From an uncultured Hyphomonas sp. (GTDB lineage Bacteria; Pseudomonadota; Alphaproteobacteria; Caulobacterales; Hyphomonadaceae): 64,000 bases of DNA. How positions within the stretch are numbered: position 1 is the first letter of the stretch; the number at the start of each line of letters is the position of its first letter. Made by a program: the position numbers and the translations under genes. Shown in pieces: positions 44,571-54,159 of this stretch. The stretch covers positions 2,666,001 to 2,730,000 of the forward strand of contig NZ_OY781472.1 of assembly GCF_963677035.1 (NCBI RefSeq), given 5' to 3'. The notes under the pieces are model-generated. The model made no database searches. It saw only the letters and a program-made list of their open reading frames with translations, and was not told the DNA's origin.

Positions 44571-45161
44571 ATGACAGATCGCACCGATTTCCTCTCTCAG
44601 GCTTACGACACGATCGCCCGCGCCATTGCGGTGGCGGGCGTGAAGGCGGGTCTGTTCAGGACACCTGAGACGATTGCCCAATCGGTGAACCGGCGCGTGC
44701 GGGCGGAGCTGAAGCGGCTGGCCGTTCTGCTCCGCCGTCTGATCTTTCTGCTGGCCTTGCAGATGGAGCTCGCGCCGCTGGCTCCGCGCCTAGGTCGCAA
44801 TTACTACGCGTCCGAAAAGCCGGATACGGACTACCGCTACATCTTCGCCATGGTGCCCGCGCCATCACGGCCGTGTCCGCACTTTATGAAGGGGCCGGTG
44901 GCGGTGCCTTCACGCGGCCCTGTGCCGGCTGCGCCGTTGATTGCACGGTGGCAGGCCATGCTGGACACGCTGAAGCATCACAAGCGCCGCGCGAAATGCC
45001 TCGCCCGCACGATCCAGCGCTGGCAGGCCGCCGGCGAGGCCCGGCCGCATGTGCCGCCCATTCCTCGTTCCCACCGTATACCGGCTGCGCTCGGCATTGT
45101 TTCCGGCGGGCTGACGGTACAGCTGATCGACGCGCTGAAATGCTGGCCGGATTCGAGCTGA
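44571..45161 (+). CDS. Uncharacterised protein, paralogue of the gene at 58978
   Basis: This 196-residue protein begins MTDRTDFLSQAYDTIARAIAVAGVKAGLF and ends IPAALGIVSGGLTVQLIDALKCW. It is rich in Arg and Leu and has no signal peptide or known motif. Large parts match the protein at 58978-59577, including RAELKRLAVLLRRLIFLLALQ and KRRAKCLARTIQRW. Its start is fixed by the matching paralogue. It lies just after the IS6 relic. The family is not recognised. Confidence 0.75.
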   Translation: MTDRTDFLSQAYDTIARAIAVAGVKAGLFRTPETIAQSVNRRVRAELKRLAVLLRRLIFLLALQMELAPLAPRLGRNYYASEKPDTDYRYIFAMVPAPSRPCPHFMKGPVAVPSRGPVPAAPLIARWQAMLDTLKHHKRRAKCLARTIQRWQAAGEARPHVPPIPRSHRIPAALGIVSGGLTVQLIDALKCWPDSS

Positions 45162-45162
45162 A

Positions 45163-45210
45163 CTTTCGCACAATCAGGAGTTTTGCCGGAGCGCGGGGGG
45201 CGTTTCCGGA
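45163..45210 (+). repeat. 3' flank shared with the paralogue locus (copy A)
   Basis: TTTCGCACAATCAGG is followed by TTTTGCCGGAGCGC and GGGCGTTTCCGG. The same order with few changes lies after the paralogue stop at 59579-59624. Similarity therefore extends beyond the coding region. Confidence 0.7.
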
Positions 45211-45233
45211 TAACGGTGCTGCCCTGGCAGGCC

Positions 45234-46010
45234 TCAGTCCTCGAAAACCCCAATCACCGGCACATGATCTGACGGTTTCTCCAGGCTGCGGGCCTTGCGG
45301 TAGATTTCGACGGACTGGAGCCGGTCGGCGGCCTGCGGGGAGACCAGCAAATGGTCGATCCGAATGCCGTGGTCCTTCTGGAAGGCGCCGCCCTGATAGT
45401 CCCAGAATGTGTACTGGTGGGCGCGGCCATCGGTGATCTCGAACGCATCGGCCATGCCGAGGTTCGTGATCCGGCGGAAAGCCTCACGCGTTTCGGGCAG
45501 GGCGAGGGCGTCGTCGACCCATTTCGTCTCGTCCCAGCAGTCCACCGCCGTGGGGATCGTGTTGTAGTCGCCGCACAGCACATATGGCTCTTCGGCCTTC
45601 AGCTGCTGGCGGGCATGGTCCAGCAGGCAGGCCATCCATTCGAGCTTATAGTCGAATTTCGGCCCCGGCGCCGGGTTGCCATTCGGCAGATACAGCCCCC
45701 CGACCCGCACCGGCCGGTCGGCCAGGACCAGCGCTTCGACGAAACGGGCCTGGTCATCCTCCATGGTGGGGAGGCCTTTCGTCACATCCTCAAGCGGATA
45801 TTTCGAGAGAATGGCGACGCCATTATAGCTTTTCTGGCCCAGAACGGCGCAGTTCCAGCCCGCTTCTTCCAGTTCCATGTATGGGAAGGCATCTGTCTCG
45901 CACTTCAGTTCCTGAAGGCAGACGACATCACAATCGATGTTCTGCAGCACTTCCTGCACAGTGGGGAAGCGTGCTTTGATCGAATTGACGTTCCATGTGG
46001 CAATACGCAT
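45234..46010 (-). CDS. xthA: Exodeoxyribonuclease III (AP endonuclease)
   Basis: This 258-residue endonuclease/exonuclease/phosphatase-fold enzyme begins [15 protein letters not shown] and has LQELKCE (metal Glu), [21 protein letters not shown] and a final SDHVPV. It cuts at abasic sites and removes 3' blocks in base excision repair. The ATG at 46010 gives the standard length. It is divergent from tatA, 84 nt apart. Confidence 0.92.
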   Translation of the reverse strand: MRIATWNVNSIKARFPTVQEVLQNIDCDVVCLQELKCETDAFPYMELEEAGWNCAVLGQKSYNGVAILSKYPLEDVTKGLPTMEDDQARFVEALVLADRPVRVGGLYLPNGNPAPGPKFDYKLEWMACLLDHARQQLKAEEPYVLCGDYNTIPTAVDCWDETKWVDDALALPETREAFRRITNLGMADAFEITDGRAHQYTFWDYQGGAFQKDHGIRIDHLLVSPQAADRLQSVEIYRKARSLEKPSDHVPVIGVFED

Positions 46011-46094
46011 GAGCTGACCTTTAAGCAGCTTCGCCCCATTGTTCCAGACAGTCACGGCGCTTATACTTGCAGAAACTTCAAGGAGACACCCGGC

Positions 46095-46310
46095 ATGGCC
46101 CCCAGCTGGATTCAAATGCTGATCGTTGTGATCGTCGCGCTGTTGCTGTTTGGCGGACGGGGCCGGATTTCCGGTATCATGACCGACATGGCCAAAGGCA
46201 TCGGCGCCTTCCGCAAGGGCCTCAAGGATGATGATGATCCGAAGGCCGTCGACAAGGAAGACATGGTCGATGTCACGCCCCAGAAGGACGAAACCAAGGC
46301 TTCGTCCTGA
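46095..46310 (+). CDS. tatA: Sec-independent translocase subunit TatA
   Basis: This 71-residue protein has one N-terminal transmembrane helix ([14 protein letters not shown]), an amphipathic helix ([17 protein letters not shown]) and an acidic tail, the TatA plan. It forms the oligomeric part of the twin-arginine pore. AAGGAG precedes the ATG. It begins tatABC. The DUF1501 protein at 31432 is a likely Tat substrate in this window. Confidence 0.92.
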   Translation: MAPSWIQMLIVVIVALLLFGGRGRISGIMTDMAKGIGAFRKGLKDDDDPKAVDKEDMVDVTPQKDETKASS

Positions 46311-46332
46311 ACCCTGACGGAGGGCGCACCTA

Positions 46333-46797
46333 ATGCTGCCCGGAATCGGTTTTACCGAACTTATGGTGCTGGCCGTTGCGGCCCTGATTATCGTCGGGCC
46401 CAAGGACCTGCCGATGATGATGCGCCGCCTTGGCCAGTTCGTGGGCAAGGGCCGCGCTATGGCGCGCGAATTTCAGGCCGCCTTCGATGATATTGCCCGG
46501 CAAAGCGAACTCGACGACCTGCGCAAGGAAATCGAGGACCTGAAACTGTCCAATTCCCTGAAAAAGGCGACAGGCGAGCTGTCCGACTATGAGAAGGACG
46601 TGAACTCTGCCGTCATGGCCCAGTCCCGCGCGGACGCAGCGGAGAAGGTGGCACAGCAAACCTCGCCGGAAATTCCTGAGGCGAAATCCGGTCCGGATGC
46701 CAAGCCAGAACCCGGGCCAGAACCTAGACCCGAATCCGGGCCGAAACCTGAACCGGACACAGGCTCCGCACCTGAACCGAAAGGGGATACGGCATGA
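46333..46797 (+). CDS. tatB: Sec-independent translocase subunit TatB
   Basis: This 154-residue protein has the TatB start MLPGIGFTELMVLAVAALIIVGPKDLP, then an amphipathic helix (RRLGQFVGKGRAMAREF) and a long variable tail of Pro/Glu-rich repeats. With TatC it forms the receptor for twin-arginine signals. The stop overlaps the tatC start (ATGA at 46794). Confidence 0.93.
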   Translation: MLPGIGFTELMVLAVAALIIVGPKDLPMMMRRLGQFVGKGRAMAREFQAAFDDIARQSELDDLRKEIEDLKLSNSLKKATGELSDYEKDVNSAVMAQSRADAAEKVAQQTSPEIPEAKSGPDAKPEPGPEPRPESGPKPEPDTGSAPEPKGDTA

Positions 46798-47618
46798 GCC
46801 ATACGCCCCCGGAAGACGAACAGCCGGAAATCGTGGACGAGGTTGAGACCTCCCGCGCGCCGCTGCTGGAACACCTGACAGAGCTGCGCTCCCGCCTGAT
46901 CTGGAGCCTTCTGGCCCTTTCGGTCGCGACGATCGGCTGTTTCTTCTTTGCCCAGGACATCTACGAATTCCTTCTGAACCCCTTCGCCCGCATGGCGCAG
47001 GAGATCCGCGGCACGAAGCTGGACTTCATCTACACCGCGCCGATGGAGTTCTTCTTTGCCAAGCTGAAGCTGGCCGTGTTTGCGGGCATCTTCGTGTCAT
47101 TCCCTTTTATCGCCTGGCAGGTTTATGCGTTCGTCGCGCCCGGTCTTTACAAGAATGAGCGTGGCGCGTTCTGGCCGTACCTGGTCCTGGCGCCGATCCT
47201 GTTTTCGACCGGCGCGGCCTTTGTCTATTATGTCATGCTGCCGATGCTGGCCCGCTTCACGGTGGGGATGGAGCTGACGGACAGCGAAGTCGCTAACATC
47301 ACGATGCTGCCCAGGGTGGCGGACTATCTGTCTCTCGTGATGGCGCTGATGCTGGCCTTTGGCATTTCCTTCCAGCTGCCGCTCGTCCTCACCTTGCTGG
47401 GCAAGATTGGTGTGGTCACCTCCGAAGGACTGTCCAAGGGACGCAAATTCGCAATTGTCGGTATTCTTGGCTTTGCGGCTCTGTTTACCCCGCCGGACAT
47501 GATCTCGCAGATCCTGCTGGCAGCGCCCGTGCTGCTTCTCTACGAGATCGGCATTCTGAGCGTGAAGATGATTGAGAAGAAAGAAGCCGAGCGGGACGCG
47601 ACTTCCGCTGCGGAATGA
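46794..47618 (+). CDS. tatC: Sec-independent translocase subunit TatC
   Basis: This 274-residue protein has six hydrophobic segments and the TatC signature LLEHLTELRSRLIWS near the N-terminus, with the conserved YAFVAPGLYKNER loop and a Glu in it. It recognises twin-arginine signals with TatB. The N-terminal acidic extension is longer than in E. coli. It overlaps tatB by four bases. Confidence 0.95.
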   Translation: MSHTPPEDEQPEIVDEVETSRAPLLEHLTELRSRLIWSLLALSVATIGCFFFAQDIYEFLLNPFARMAQEIRGTKLDFIYTAPMEFFFAKLKLAVFAGIFVSFPFIAWQVYAFVAPGLYKNERGAFWPYLVLAPILFSTGAAFVYYVMLPMLARFTVGMELTDSEVANITMLPRVADYLSLVMALMLAFGISFQLPLVLTLLGKIGVVTSEGLSKGRKFAIVGILGFAALFTPPDMISQILLAAPVLLLYEIGILSVKMIEKKEAERDATSAAE

Positions 47619-47705
47619 CCGCTGCGCTGTCGGCCGCTGTTGAAATGACCGGCCGGATGTAGAACCCTGCATCTGAGCCTGGCCTTGAGAAACAAGGAGT
47701 AGACC

Positions 47706-48884
47706 GTGGCGCGCCTGAAGAGCGTACTGCTCGTGGATTTCGACAATATTTTCGCTGCCACGGGCCCGGCCATGGTCGACACGTTGCCAAACTGGCTGCT
47801 GTGGCTGGCCGATGGTGCCCTGTCGGAGAAGTCGCAGCGCCGCAAATTCGTGTGCAAGCGCGTCTACTGGAACAGCCAGTATGATGTGCACCGGGAAGCC
47901 TTCCGGGCGGCCGGATTCGAGACGTTCGACTGCCGGGCTCACGCCAAGACGAAGATCGCCTCGGGCAAGTCTTCGGCGGACATTATCATCACCATGGATG
48001 CGGTTGAGCTGTACTATACGATGCGCGGGATCGACGAGATGGTCATCCTGACCACCGATTCGGATTTCGTGCCCGTGGTGAACCGGCTTCAGCTGGAAGG
48101 CCTGCGTGTCGTGACCGCGGGCAAGGAAACGGATCCGACCTACCAGCTCTATTCGGAACATGCCGATGATGTGATCCATATCGGCGCGCTGAAGGCGGCC
48201 TTCGACTACGAACGCGCGCCACGCAAATGGTATAAGCTGCGGTCTGCTCCGCCGGTCATCGCCCCGCTGCGCCAACAGGCGGAACGGCGCTCGCCCCTGA
48301 TGAAGAAGGTGCGCGATGCCATGCTTGTGGAAAAGTCCAGCGGCACGCCGAGCGCGGTGCAGCAAATGCGTCTTGCGGCAGACCTCGTCATGCAGCTCGG
48401 CGCCCGGACGCCGGACCAGCCGCTGCCGCGGAACAAGGTGATCCGCGCGCTGGAGGGCGTGGAAGGCTTCCAGACCAAGTATGGCAACCGGATAAAGCCC
48501 TGGCTGGGGCAGAAGAATTTCAAAACCCTGATGCGCAAGCTGTCGCAGGAAAACCCGGACATTGAAGTCACCGAACTGGCCGACAAGACGGTTCGGGTCG
48601 TGTGCCGGGTCCGCGGGGGACGTGGACGGCGCGGGCGCTTTGTCGGTGTGCCGTCGCCGCTCGGCCCGCCGCCGAAGAGGCCGCCCCGGAATGCCCCGGA
48701 CGAGGCACCACAGGCGGCGCCGCAACCGGCTGAAGGCAAAACCAATGGCAGCGCGCCGGAGAACGTGCCGGAAAAGGTAACCGACGCCCCGGCAGATAAA
48801 GCGGCCGACAAACCCGCCGAAAAACAGGATGAAAAGCCGGCTGCGGCTGAAACGCGAGTGGACGCACCGGCCGCAGCGGATTAG
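47706..48884 (+). CDS. NYN-domain protein with LOTUS/OST-HTH-like region
   Basis: This 392-residue protein starts at GTG 47706 after AAGGAG. Residues 5-165 form a NYN/PIN-like RNase domain: LLVDFDN with acidic ligand and TTDSDF further on. Residues 190-300 resemble an OST-HTH/LOTUS winged helix (PRNKVIRALEGVEGFQTKYG). A Pro/Ala/Lys-rich tail follows (residues 310-392). LabA-type relatives cleave or bind RNA. It is placed between tatC and serS. Confidence 0.82.
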   Translation: MARLKSVLLVDFDNIFAATGPAMVDTLPNWLLWLADGALSEKSQRRKFVCKRVYWNSQYDVHREAFRAAGFETFDCRAHAKTKIASGKSSADIIITMDAVELYYTMRGIDEMVILTTDSDFVPVVNRLQLEGLRVVTAGKETDPTYQLYSEHADDVIHIGALKAAFDYERAPRKWYKLRSAPPVIAPLRQQAERRSPLMKKVRDAMLVEKSSGTPSAVQQMRLAADLVMQLGARTPDQPLPRNKVIRALEGVEGFQTKYGNRIKPWLGQKNFKTLMRKLSQENPDIEVTELADKTVRVVCRVRGGRGRRGRFVGVPSPLGPPPKRPPRNAPDEAPQAAPQPAEGKTNGSAPENVPEKVTDAPADKAADKPAEKQDEKPAAAETRVDAPAAAD

Positions 48885-48931
48885 ACGCAGGGGCTGTAGA
48901 AGACCCCTAAAGTCATCAAAGGCCCGACCCG

Positions 48932-50473
48932 ATGTTTGACCTCCGCGCGATCCGCGAAAACCCCGAAGCCTTCCGCAAGGCCTGGAACCGGCGCAAGCCG
49001 GGCCTCGGCGATGCGGTAGACGATATTCACCGCCACGATGCGGCCCTGCGTACGGCGCTGACCGACAAGCAGGAAGCCGAAAAGCTGCGCAATGAAACGT
49101 CCAAACTGATCGGCAAGGCTAAGGCGTCCGGCAACGAGGCGGAGTTCGAGCGCCTGCGCAAAGTGGTGGCCGAGGCGAAAGAGACGATCGAGGCCTGCGC
49201 CGAACAGGAAGAGGCGGCCCGCAAGGAGCTGGACGCGCTGCTCTACGGCCTGCCGAACCTGCCGCTGGACGATGTACCGGAAGGCCAGGACGAAGAGGCA
49301 AACGTCGAACAGCACCGCTGGGGGACGCCAAAGGGCATCAACGGCCCGAAAGACCATGCTGACCTCGGCGAAGCCCTCGGCATGATGGATTTTGAAACGG
49401 CCGCCAAGATGAGCGGCGCGCGCTTTGTGCTGCTCTCCGGCAAGCTCGCCCGTATGGAGCGAGCCATCGCGGCGTTCATGCTGGACCTGCAGACCGAAGA
49501 GCATGGGTATACGGAGTGCTCGCCGCCGTTGCTGGTGCAAGGACGAGCCCTATTGGGTACCGGACAGCTGCCAAAGTTCGAAGAAGATCTTTTCAAACTG
49601 CAGAACGAAGTCACTGCAATGAGCGAAGTGGCACATGAAATAGAAGTAGAGTTTGATGGTTTGAGAGTTATTTCCTCGTCCAGCGCCGAAATTGGGAAAC
49701 TGCTCGAAAATGTAGAAAGCAGTGGGAACGATTCAAACCTTGAAAAGGCAAAGGCTGTTGCGAAAGATCTAGGCGACCTTTCAAGGATTTACATTTCAAG
49801 GATTGAAGACGACCTGAAACTTGCATCTCGCGATGTACACTCAATGAAAGATCGTGGGATTGGCAATCAGTATCTCATCCCCACCGCCGAAGTGCCGCTC
49901 ACCAACATCGTCCGTGAGACGATCATTGAGCCGGGCTACCTGCCGCGCCGCTTCACCGCGCACACGCCGTGCTTCCGGTCGGAAGCGGGGAGTGCGGGGC
50001 GCGACACGAAAGGCATGATCCGCCTGCACCAGTTCAACAAGGTGGAAATGGTCTCCATTGTTGAGAACGAGGAAGAGGGCCTGAAGGAGCTGGAGCGCAT
50101 GACGGGATGCGCCGAGGAAGTGCTGAAGCGCCTCGACCTGCCGTTCCGCCGCATGCTGCTCTGCACGGGAGACATGGGCGCCGGGGCGCGCAAGACCTAT
50201 GACCTCGAAGTCTGGCTGCCGTCGCAGAACACCTATCGCGAAATCAGCTCGTGCTCCTATTGCGGAGACTTCCAGGCCCGCCGCATGGATGCGCGCTACC
50301 GCCCGGAAGCCGGCGCCAAGCCGGAATTCGTGCACACGCTGAACGGCTCCGGCCTCGCCGTCGGCCGCACGCTGGTCGCGGTGATCGAGAACTACCAGAA
50401 CGAAGACGGCTCCATCACGGTGCCCGAAGCTCTGCGCTCCTATATGGGCGGGCTTGAGGTGATTTCGGCATGA
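48932..50473 (+). CDS. serS: Seryl-tRNA synthetase with an unusual internal insertion
   Basis: This class II synthetase has an N-terminal tRNA-binding coiled coil (residues 30-105) and a catalytic core: [44 protein letters not shown] (motif 2) and [20 protein letters not shown] (motif 3). It is 513 residues, whereas typical bacterial SerS is about 430. The excess is a helical segment between DLF (residue 221) and YLIPTAE (about 313), roughly 75 residues beyond the usual link. The DNA of this part is AT-richer. The enzyme is probably still active, since all motifs remain. Confidence 0.95.
   Translation: MFDLRAIRENPEAFRKAWNRRKPGLGDAVDDIHRHDAALRTALTDKQEAEKLRNETSKLIGKAKASGNEAEFERLRKVVAEAKETIEACAEQEEAARKELDALLYGLPNLPLDDVPEGQDEEANVEQHRWGTPKGINGPKDHADLGEALGMMDFETAAKMSGARFVLLSGKLARMERAIAAFMLDLQTEEHGYTECSPPLLVQGRALLGTGQLPKFEEDLFKLQNEVTAMSEVAHEIEVEFDGLRVISSSSAEIGKLLENVESSGNDSNLEKAKAVAKDLGDLSRIYISRIEDDLKLASRDVHSMKDRGIGNQYLIPTAEVPLTNIVRETIIEPGYLPRRFTAHTPCFRSEAGSAGRDTKGMIRLHQFNKVEMVSIVENEEEGLKELERMTGCAEEVLKRLDLPFRRMLLCTGDMGAGARKTYDLEVWLPSQNTYREISSCSYCGDFQARRMDARYRPEAGAKPEFVHTLNGSGLAVGRTLVAVIENYQNEDGSITVPEALRSYMGGLEVISA
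49595..49863 (+). other. AT-richer in-frame insertion within serS
   Basis: A hand count over 49621-49740 gives 54 G/C of 120 (45%), against clearly GC-richer flanks. Encoded residues about 222-311 run from KLQNEVTAM to MKDRGIG and are predicted to be helical. AAGATC occurs at both sides (49584-49589 and 49848-49853), 264 bases (88 codons) apart. Confidence 0.75.
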
Positions 50474-50474
50474 G

Positions 50475-50609
50475 CCCTCACCTCCCACGCCCTGCGGGCG
50501 CGGGTCCCTCCTCTCCCGCGGGCGGGAGAGGGTTCATCCGTGCTCCGCGTCGTAACCCCTCTCCCTCTGGGAGAGGAGGGGCCCATCGCGCAGCGATGGG
50601 AGGTGAGGG
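50475..50609. repeat. MITE-like palindromic intergenic element, copy 1
   Basis: The 135-bp element has perfect 13-bp terminal inverted repeats: CCCTCACCTCCCA (50475-50487) and TGGGAGGTGAGGG (50597-50609). Inside are nested palindromes such as CCTCTCCC and GGGAGAGG. A second copy lies at 58773-58933. It separates serS from surE. It could fold into a large hairpin RNA. Confidence 0.8.
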
Positions 50610-50618
50610 AAAGCCACG

Positions 50619-51380
50619 ATGAGAATCCTCCTCACAAATGATGACGGCATCAACGCCCCCGGTCTGTCGGTGCTGGAGGAGATTGCCAGGGAGTTGTCGG
50701 ACGATATCTGGATCGCCGCGCCGGAGGAGGAGCAGTCCGGCAAGGGCCGCGCCATCTCGCTGACCTCTCCGGTGCGCACCCGTAAGGTCGGCGCCCGCGC
50801 CTTCGCGATCACTGGTACGCCGTCCGACTGTGTGCTGCTGGCAACGCAGGACCTGATGCCCGACAAGCCGGATCTGGTGCTGTCCGGCGTCAATCGCGGC
50901 CAGAACCTCGCCGAGGATACGAGCTTTTCCGGCACCGTCGCGGCGGCCATGTTCGGCATGCAGATGGGCATTCCGTCCATCGCGCTGAGCCAGTCCCAGA
51001 ATTTCCGCGAGCGCGGCTCCCTGCCATGGGACACGGCGCGGACCTGGGGCGCCAGAACGTTGCGCCCGCTGATCGACATGGGCTGGCCGGACGATGTGGT
51101 GCTGAACGTGAACTTCCCGGACGTTGAGCCTGAAGACGTCCGCGGCGTGCAGATGACGCGTCAGGGCTTCCGCGACGAGTCGATCATCCATACCGACCGG
51201 CGGGAAGATCTGCGCGGCAACGATTATTACTGGATCGGCTACAAGGGCAAATTGTCGAAGCCGGACGAAGGAACTGACCTGAGAGCGATCTATGACGGCT
51301 ATGTTTCGGTGTCTCCGCTACATGTGGACTTGACGCATGAGGCATTCCTCCAAAAGCTCCGGGAGTCATGGCAGGCCTGA
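50619..51380 (+). CDS. surE: 5'/3'-nucleotidase SurE
   Basis: This 253-residue protein starts [16 protein letters not shown], the metal-binding DD motif of SurE, with later [10 protein letters not shown] and [23 protein letters not shown]. SurE dephosphorylates nucleoside monophosphates and acts in stress survival. It overlaps pcm by 13 nt, the usual gene pair. Confidence 0.95.
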   Translation: MRILLTNDDGINAPGLSVLEEIARELSDDIWIAAPEEEQSGKGRAISLTSPVRTRKVGARAFAITGTPSDCVLLATQDLMPDKPDLVLSGVNRGQNLAEDTSFSGTVAAAMFGMQMGIPSIALSQSQNFRERGSLPWDTARTWGARTLRPLIDMGWPDDVVLNVNFPDVEPEDVRGVQMTRQGFRDESIIHTDRREDLRGNDYYWIGYKGKLSKPDEGTDLRAIYDGYVSVSPLHVDLTHEAFLQKLRESWQA

Positions 51381-52021
51381 TCGCCGATCCTTTCCGAGCC
51401 GCCCGGCTCGTCCTCCACCTGCGGCAGGAGGGCGTGACCGATGACGGCGTGCTGCGGGCCATGGAAACCATCGACCGTGCCGCCTTCATTGATGATCCGG
51501 GCCTGACGAATCTCGCTTTCGAGAATGCCATGGTGCCGATCCCGTGCGGGCAGATCATTCCCCGCCCGGTGACCACGGGCCAGCTCATTCAGGCGCTCGA
51601 CCTGAAAAAGGGCAATGAATCCCGCGTCCTGCTGATCGGGGCAGGCAGTGGCTACACGGCCGCGCTGCTGGCACAGATGGCCGCTGACGTGTTCGCGGTG
51701 GAGCGTTTCAATGCACTGACCGGAGAGATCCGGCGCCGCATTCTCGACCTGGAACTGTCCAACCTGGCCGTGCGCTGCGGTGACGGTTTACTGGGCTGGC
51801 CGGAACGGGGACCATATGACCGCATCCTCCTCGCCGGGGCCGTGGAAGACATTCCGGATGCGCTGCTCGGACAGCTGGGAAAGGGCGGCATGCTTGTTGC
51901 GCCGGTCGCAGCGCCGGACGGGCAGGGGCTGATGCGCCTGCACGAGAATGGGGAACGTGAGCGGCTGGGCTTCCGGCATGCGCTGCCCCTGTTGCGCGAG
52001 GGCCCGGCACGGGCGCTCTGA
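51368..52021 (+). CDS. pcm: Protein-L-isoaspartate O-methyltransferase
   Basis: This 217-residue methyltransferase has the substrate segment [17 protein letters not shown] and the SAM-binding motif [17 protein letters not shown]. It methylates abnormal isoaspartyl residues in aged proteins. The start overlaps surE. In many relatives an M23 peptidase gene follows; here yajC follows directly. Confidence 0.93.
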   Translation: MAGLIADPFRAARLVLHLRQEGVTDDGVLRAMETIDRAAFIDDPGLTNLAFENAMVPIPCGQIIPRPVTTGQLIQALDLKKGNESRVLLIGAGSGYTAALLAQMAADVFAVERFNALTGEIRRRILDLELSNLAVRCGDGLLGWPERGPYDRILLAGAVEDIPDALLGQLGKGGMLVAPVAAPDGQGLMRLHENGERERLGFRHALPLLREGPARAL

Positions 52022-52114
52022 CTGCGACTTCACGCCTGCAGCCCTTGTTTGCCAATCCCTGCGGCCACAGCTATAGGGGCGTATCTTTTTTTGGGGCCTT
52101 TAGAGAGGAAAATC

Positions 52115-52486
52115 ATGACGAACAAGCACGTTGCGATGCTTATCGGGGCTGCCCTGTCAGCGCTTCCGGCAGCTGCCCAGGAAGCAGGCGGCCGTCCGGG
52201 CGGCGGCATGTTCGAATTGCTGATCATGCCGATTGGTCTGGTCGCGATCTTCTACTTCCTGCTGATCCGGCCGCAGCAGCAGCGCGCCAAGAAGCATTCT
52301 TCCATGCTGAGCGCGCTGAAGCGGGGCGACACGGTCGTCACCTCCGGCGGCCTTGTCGGCAAGGTAAACAAGGTTTTTGACGATGAGATCTCGCTCGAGC
52401 TGGGTGAGAACGTCAAAGTTCGCGTGATCAAGACCATGGTGATCGAAGTGCGCGGCAAGGCCGAGCCTGTCGCCGCAAACGACTAG
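52115..52486 (+). CDS. yajC: Sec translocase auxiliary subunit YajC
   Basis: From ATG 52115 (after AGAGAGG) this is 123 residues. One transmembrane helix (LLIMPIGLVAIFYFLLIRPQQQRAKK) is followed by the conserved LKRGDTVVTSGGLVGKV domain. An N-terminal hydrophobic stretch ending AAAQ is an additional leader-like part. YajC associates with SecDF and YidC. It lies directly before secD. Confidence 0.92.
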   Translation: MTNKHVAMLIGAALSALPAAAQEAGGRPGGGMFELLIMPIGLVAIFYFLLIRPQQQRAKKHSSMLSALKRGDTVVTSGGLVGKVNKVFDDEISLELGENVKVRVIKTMVIEVRGKAEPVAAND

Positions 52487-52538
52487 GCCAAACGACTGAG
52501 CCCGGTGCCCTCCGGCGCGGCCATTCAAGGATTCCCAA

Positions 52539-54143
52539 ATGCTTCAGTTTCCACCCTGGAAGTTAGGCCTGATTTTCGTGGTTCTTGTGTGGGGCGTCAT
52601 CCTGGCGCTTCCGAATGTGGTGAACATGTCCGGCGCGCCGGGCTGGATGCCGAAGAAGGGCGTCAATCTGGGGCTGGACCTTCAGGGCGGCGTCTACCTG
52701 ATGATGGAAATCCAGGCGGATGAAGTCGTCGCCAACAAGCTGGACGTGCTGTCGCGCGATGTCTCCTCCGCGCTGACCACGCCGCAATCTGACCGGATCT
52801 TCAACCTGCCGGAAGTGAAGGGCACGAAGCTCGTCGTACGGCTGACCCGCCCGGATGCAGAAGGGAATTTCCGCACGCAGGACGCGCTAAAGCGCCTGGA
52901 AAAGCTGAACGGCCCCGTCGGCGGTGTCATTGGCGGCGCGCAGATGTACGATATGCGGATTACCGGCAAGGACACGATCACGATTACCGTGCCGCAGGCG
53001 GCAGAGGAATCGCTGCTGAAAGAGGCCCTCGGCAAGACGATGACCATTGTCCGCCGCCGGGTCGACCCGGAAGGCGTCTCGGAAATCTCGATCACGCCGC
53101 AGGGCAACAGCCGCATCATTCTGGAAGCACCCGGCGAACCGGACCCGCAGCGCCTGAAAGACCTGCTGAACCGTGACGGCCGGATGAGCTTCAATATCGT
53201 CGATTCCAGCCCCGCCGCGATCCAGGCCGCCCAGGCCGGCGCGGTGAAGCCGGGCTTCCGGCTTCTGTATGACGATCAGGACTTTCCGTACCTTATCAAC
53301 AATATCCCGGAGGTCGTCGGGTCTGACGTGGCCAACGCCGCACAGAGCTTTGACGAGCAGAACCGCCCGCAGATCACGTTCCGGCTGAACGGCAATGGCG
53401 CGCGGAAATTCTATGAGACGACCGCGAGGAACACCGGCAAGCAGTTTGCGATCGTGCTGGACGACAAAGTCATGTCGGCCCCGCGCATCGACGAGCCGAT
53501 CCCGGGCGGGAACGTCCGCATCACGGGTACGTTCTCCCAGCAGGAAGCCATCGATCTGGCGGCCATCATCGAGGCCGGTGAGATGCCGGCCAAGCTTCAG
53601 TTCCTCGATCAACGGACGGTCAGCCCGACCCTCGGCCAGGATTCGATCAATGCCGGTTTGAGTGCTGCGCTGATCGGCCTTGCGTCTGTCGCCGTCTTCA
53701 TGGTGCTGATCTACGGCACGCTTGGCATCTTCGCGGTGCTGTCGCTGGCCTGTAACATCGTCCTGATCTTTGCGGGCCTGTCCGGCGTCGGGGCGACGCT
53801 GACCCTGCCGGGCATCGCCGGTATCATCCTGACCATCGGTATGGCAGTGGATGCCAACGTGCTGGTGTTCGAACGGATCCGGGAAGAGCAGGGCGAAGGC
53901 CGCTCGCCATGGACGGCCACGCAGGCCGGGTATGAGCGTGCGCTGTCGACCATCATGGATGCCAACGTCACCACGCTGATCGCGGCGACAATTCTTTACC
54001 TTCTGGGCTCCGGCCCGGTGAAAGGCTTCGCCGTGACCCTCTCCATCGGCATCGTGACCTCTGTGTTCACGGCCTATGTCGTGACCCGGATGATTACGGT
54101 TGGATATATGAAACTGGTGAAACCCAAGCGGTTCGGAATCTAG
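52539..54143 (+). CDS. secD: Protein translocase subunit SecD
   Basis: This 534-residue protein has one N-terminal helix, the first periplasmic motif NLGLDLQGGVYLMMEI, and a C-terminal five-helix part with GIAGIILTIGMAVDANVLVFERIREE, the RND-like signature. SecD with SecF uses the proton gradient to aid late stages of Sec export. It is followed by secF after 16 nt. Confidence 0.96.
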   Translation: MLQFPPWKLGLIFVVLVWGVILALPNVVNMSGAPGWMPKKGVNLGLDLQGGVYLMMEIQADEVVANKLDVLSRDVSSALTTPQSDRIFNLPEVKGTKLVVRLTRPDAEGNFRTQDALKRLEKLNGPVGGVIGGAQMYDMRITGKDTITITVPQAAEESLLKEALGKTMTIVRRRVDPEGVSEISITPQGNSRIILEAPGEPDPQRLKDLLNRDGRMSFNIVDSSPAAIQAAQAGAVKPGFRLLYDDQDFPYLINNIPEVVGSDVANAAQSFDEQNRPQITFRLNGNGARKFYETTARNTGKQFAIVLDDKVMSAPRIDEPIPGGNVRITGTFSQQEAIDLAAIIEAGEMPAKLQFLDQRTVSPTLGQDSINAGLSAALIGLASVAVFMVLIYGTLGIFAVLSLACNIVLIFAGLSGVGATLTLPGIAGIILTIGMAVDANVLVFERIREEQGEGRSPWTATQAGYERALSTIMDANVTTLIAATILYLLGSGPVKGFAVTLSIGIVTSVFTAYVVTRMITVGYMKLVKPKRFGI

Positions 54144-54159
54144 GGGCAGGAGAGACGCA

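Noticed and set aside
45351..46094. Long rightward frame leading into tatA
   Set aside because: It is antisense to xthA, which has clear catalytic motifs; only the last 71 residues, TatA, are real.
47097..48725. Leftward 542-codon frame opposite tatC and the NYN gene
   Set aside because: It spans two recognised genes on the other strand and encodes no recognisable domain.
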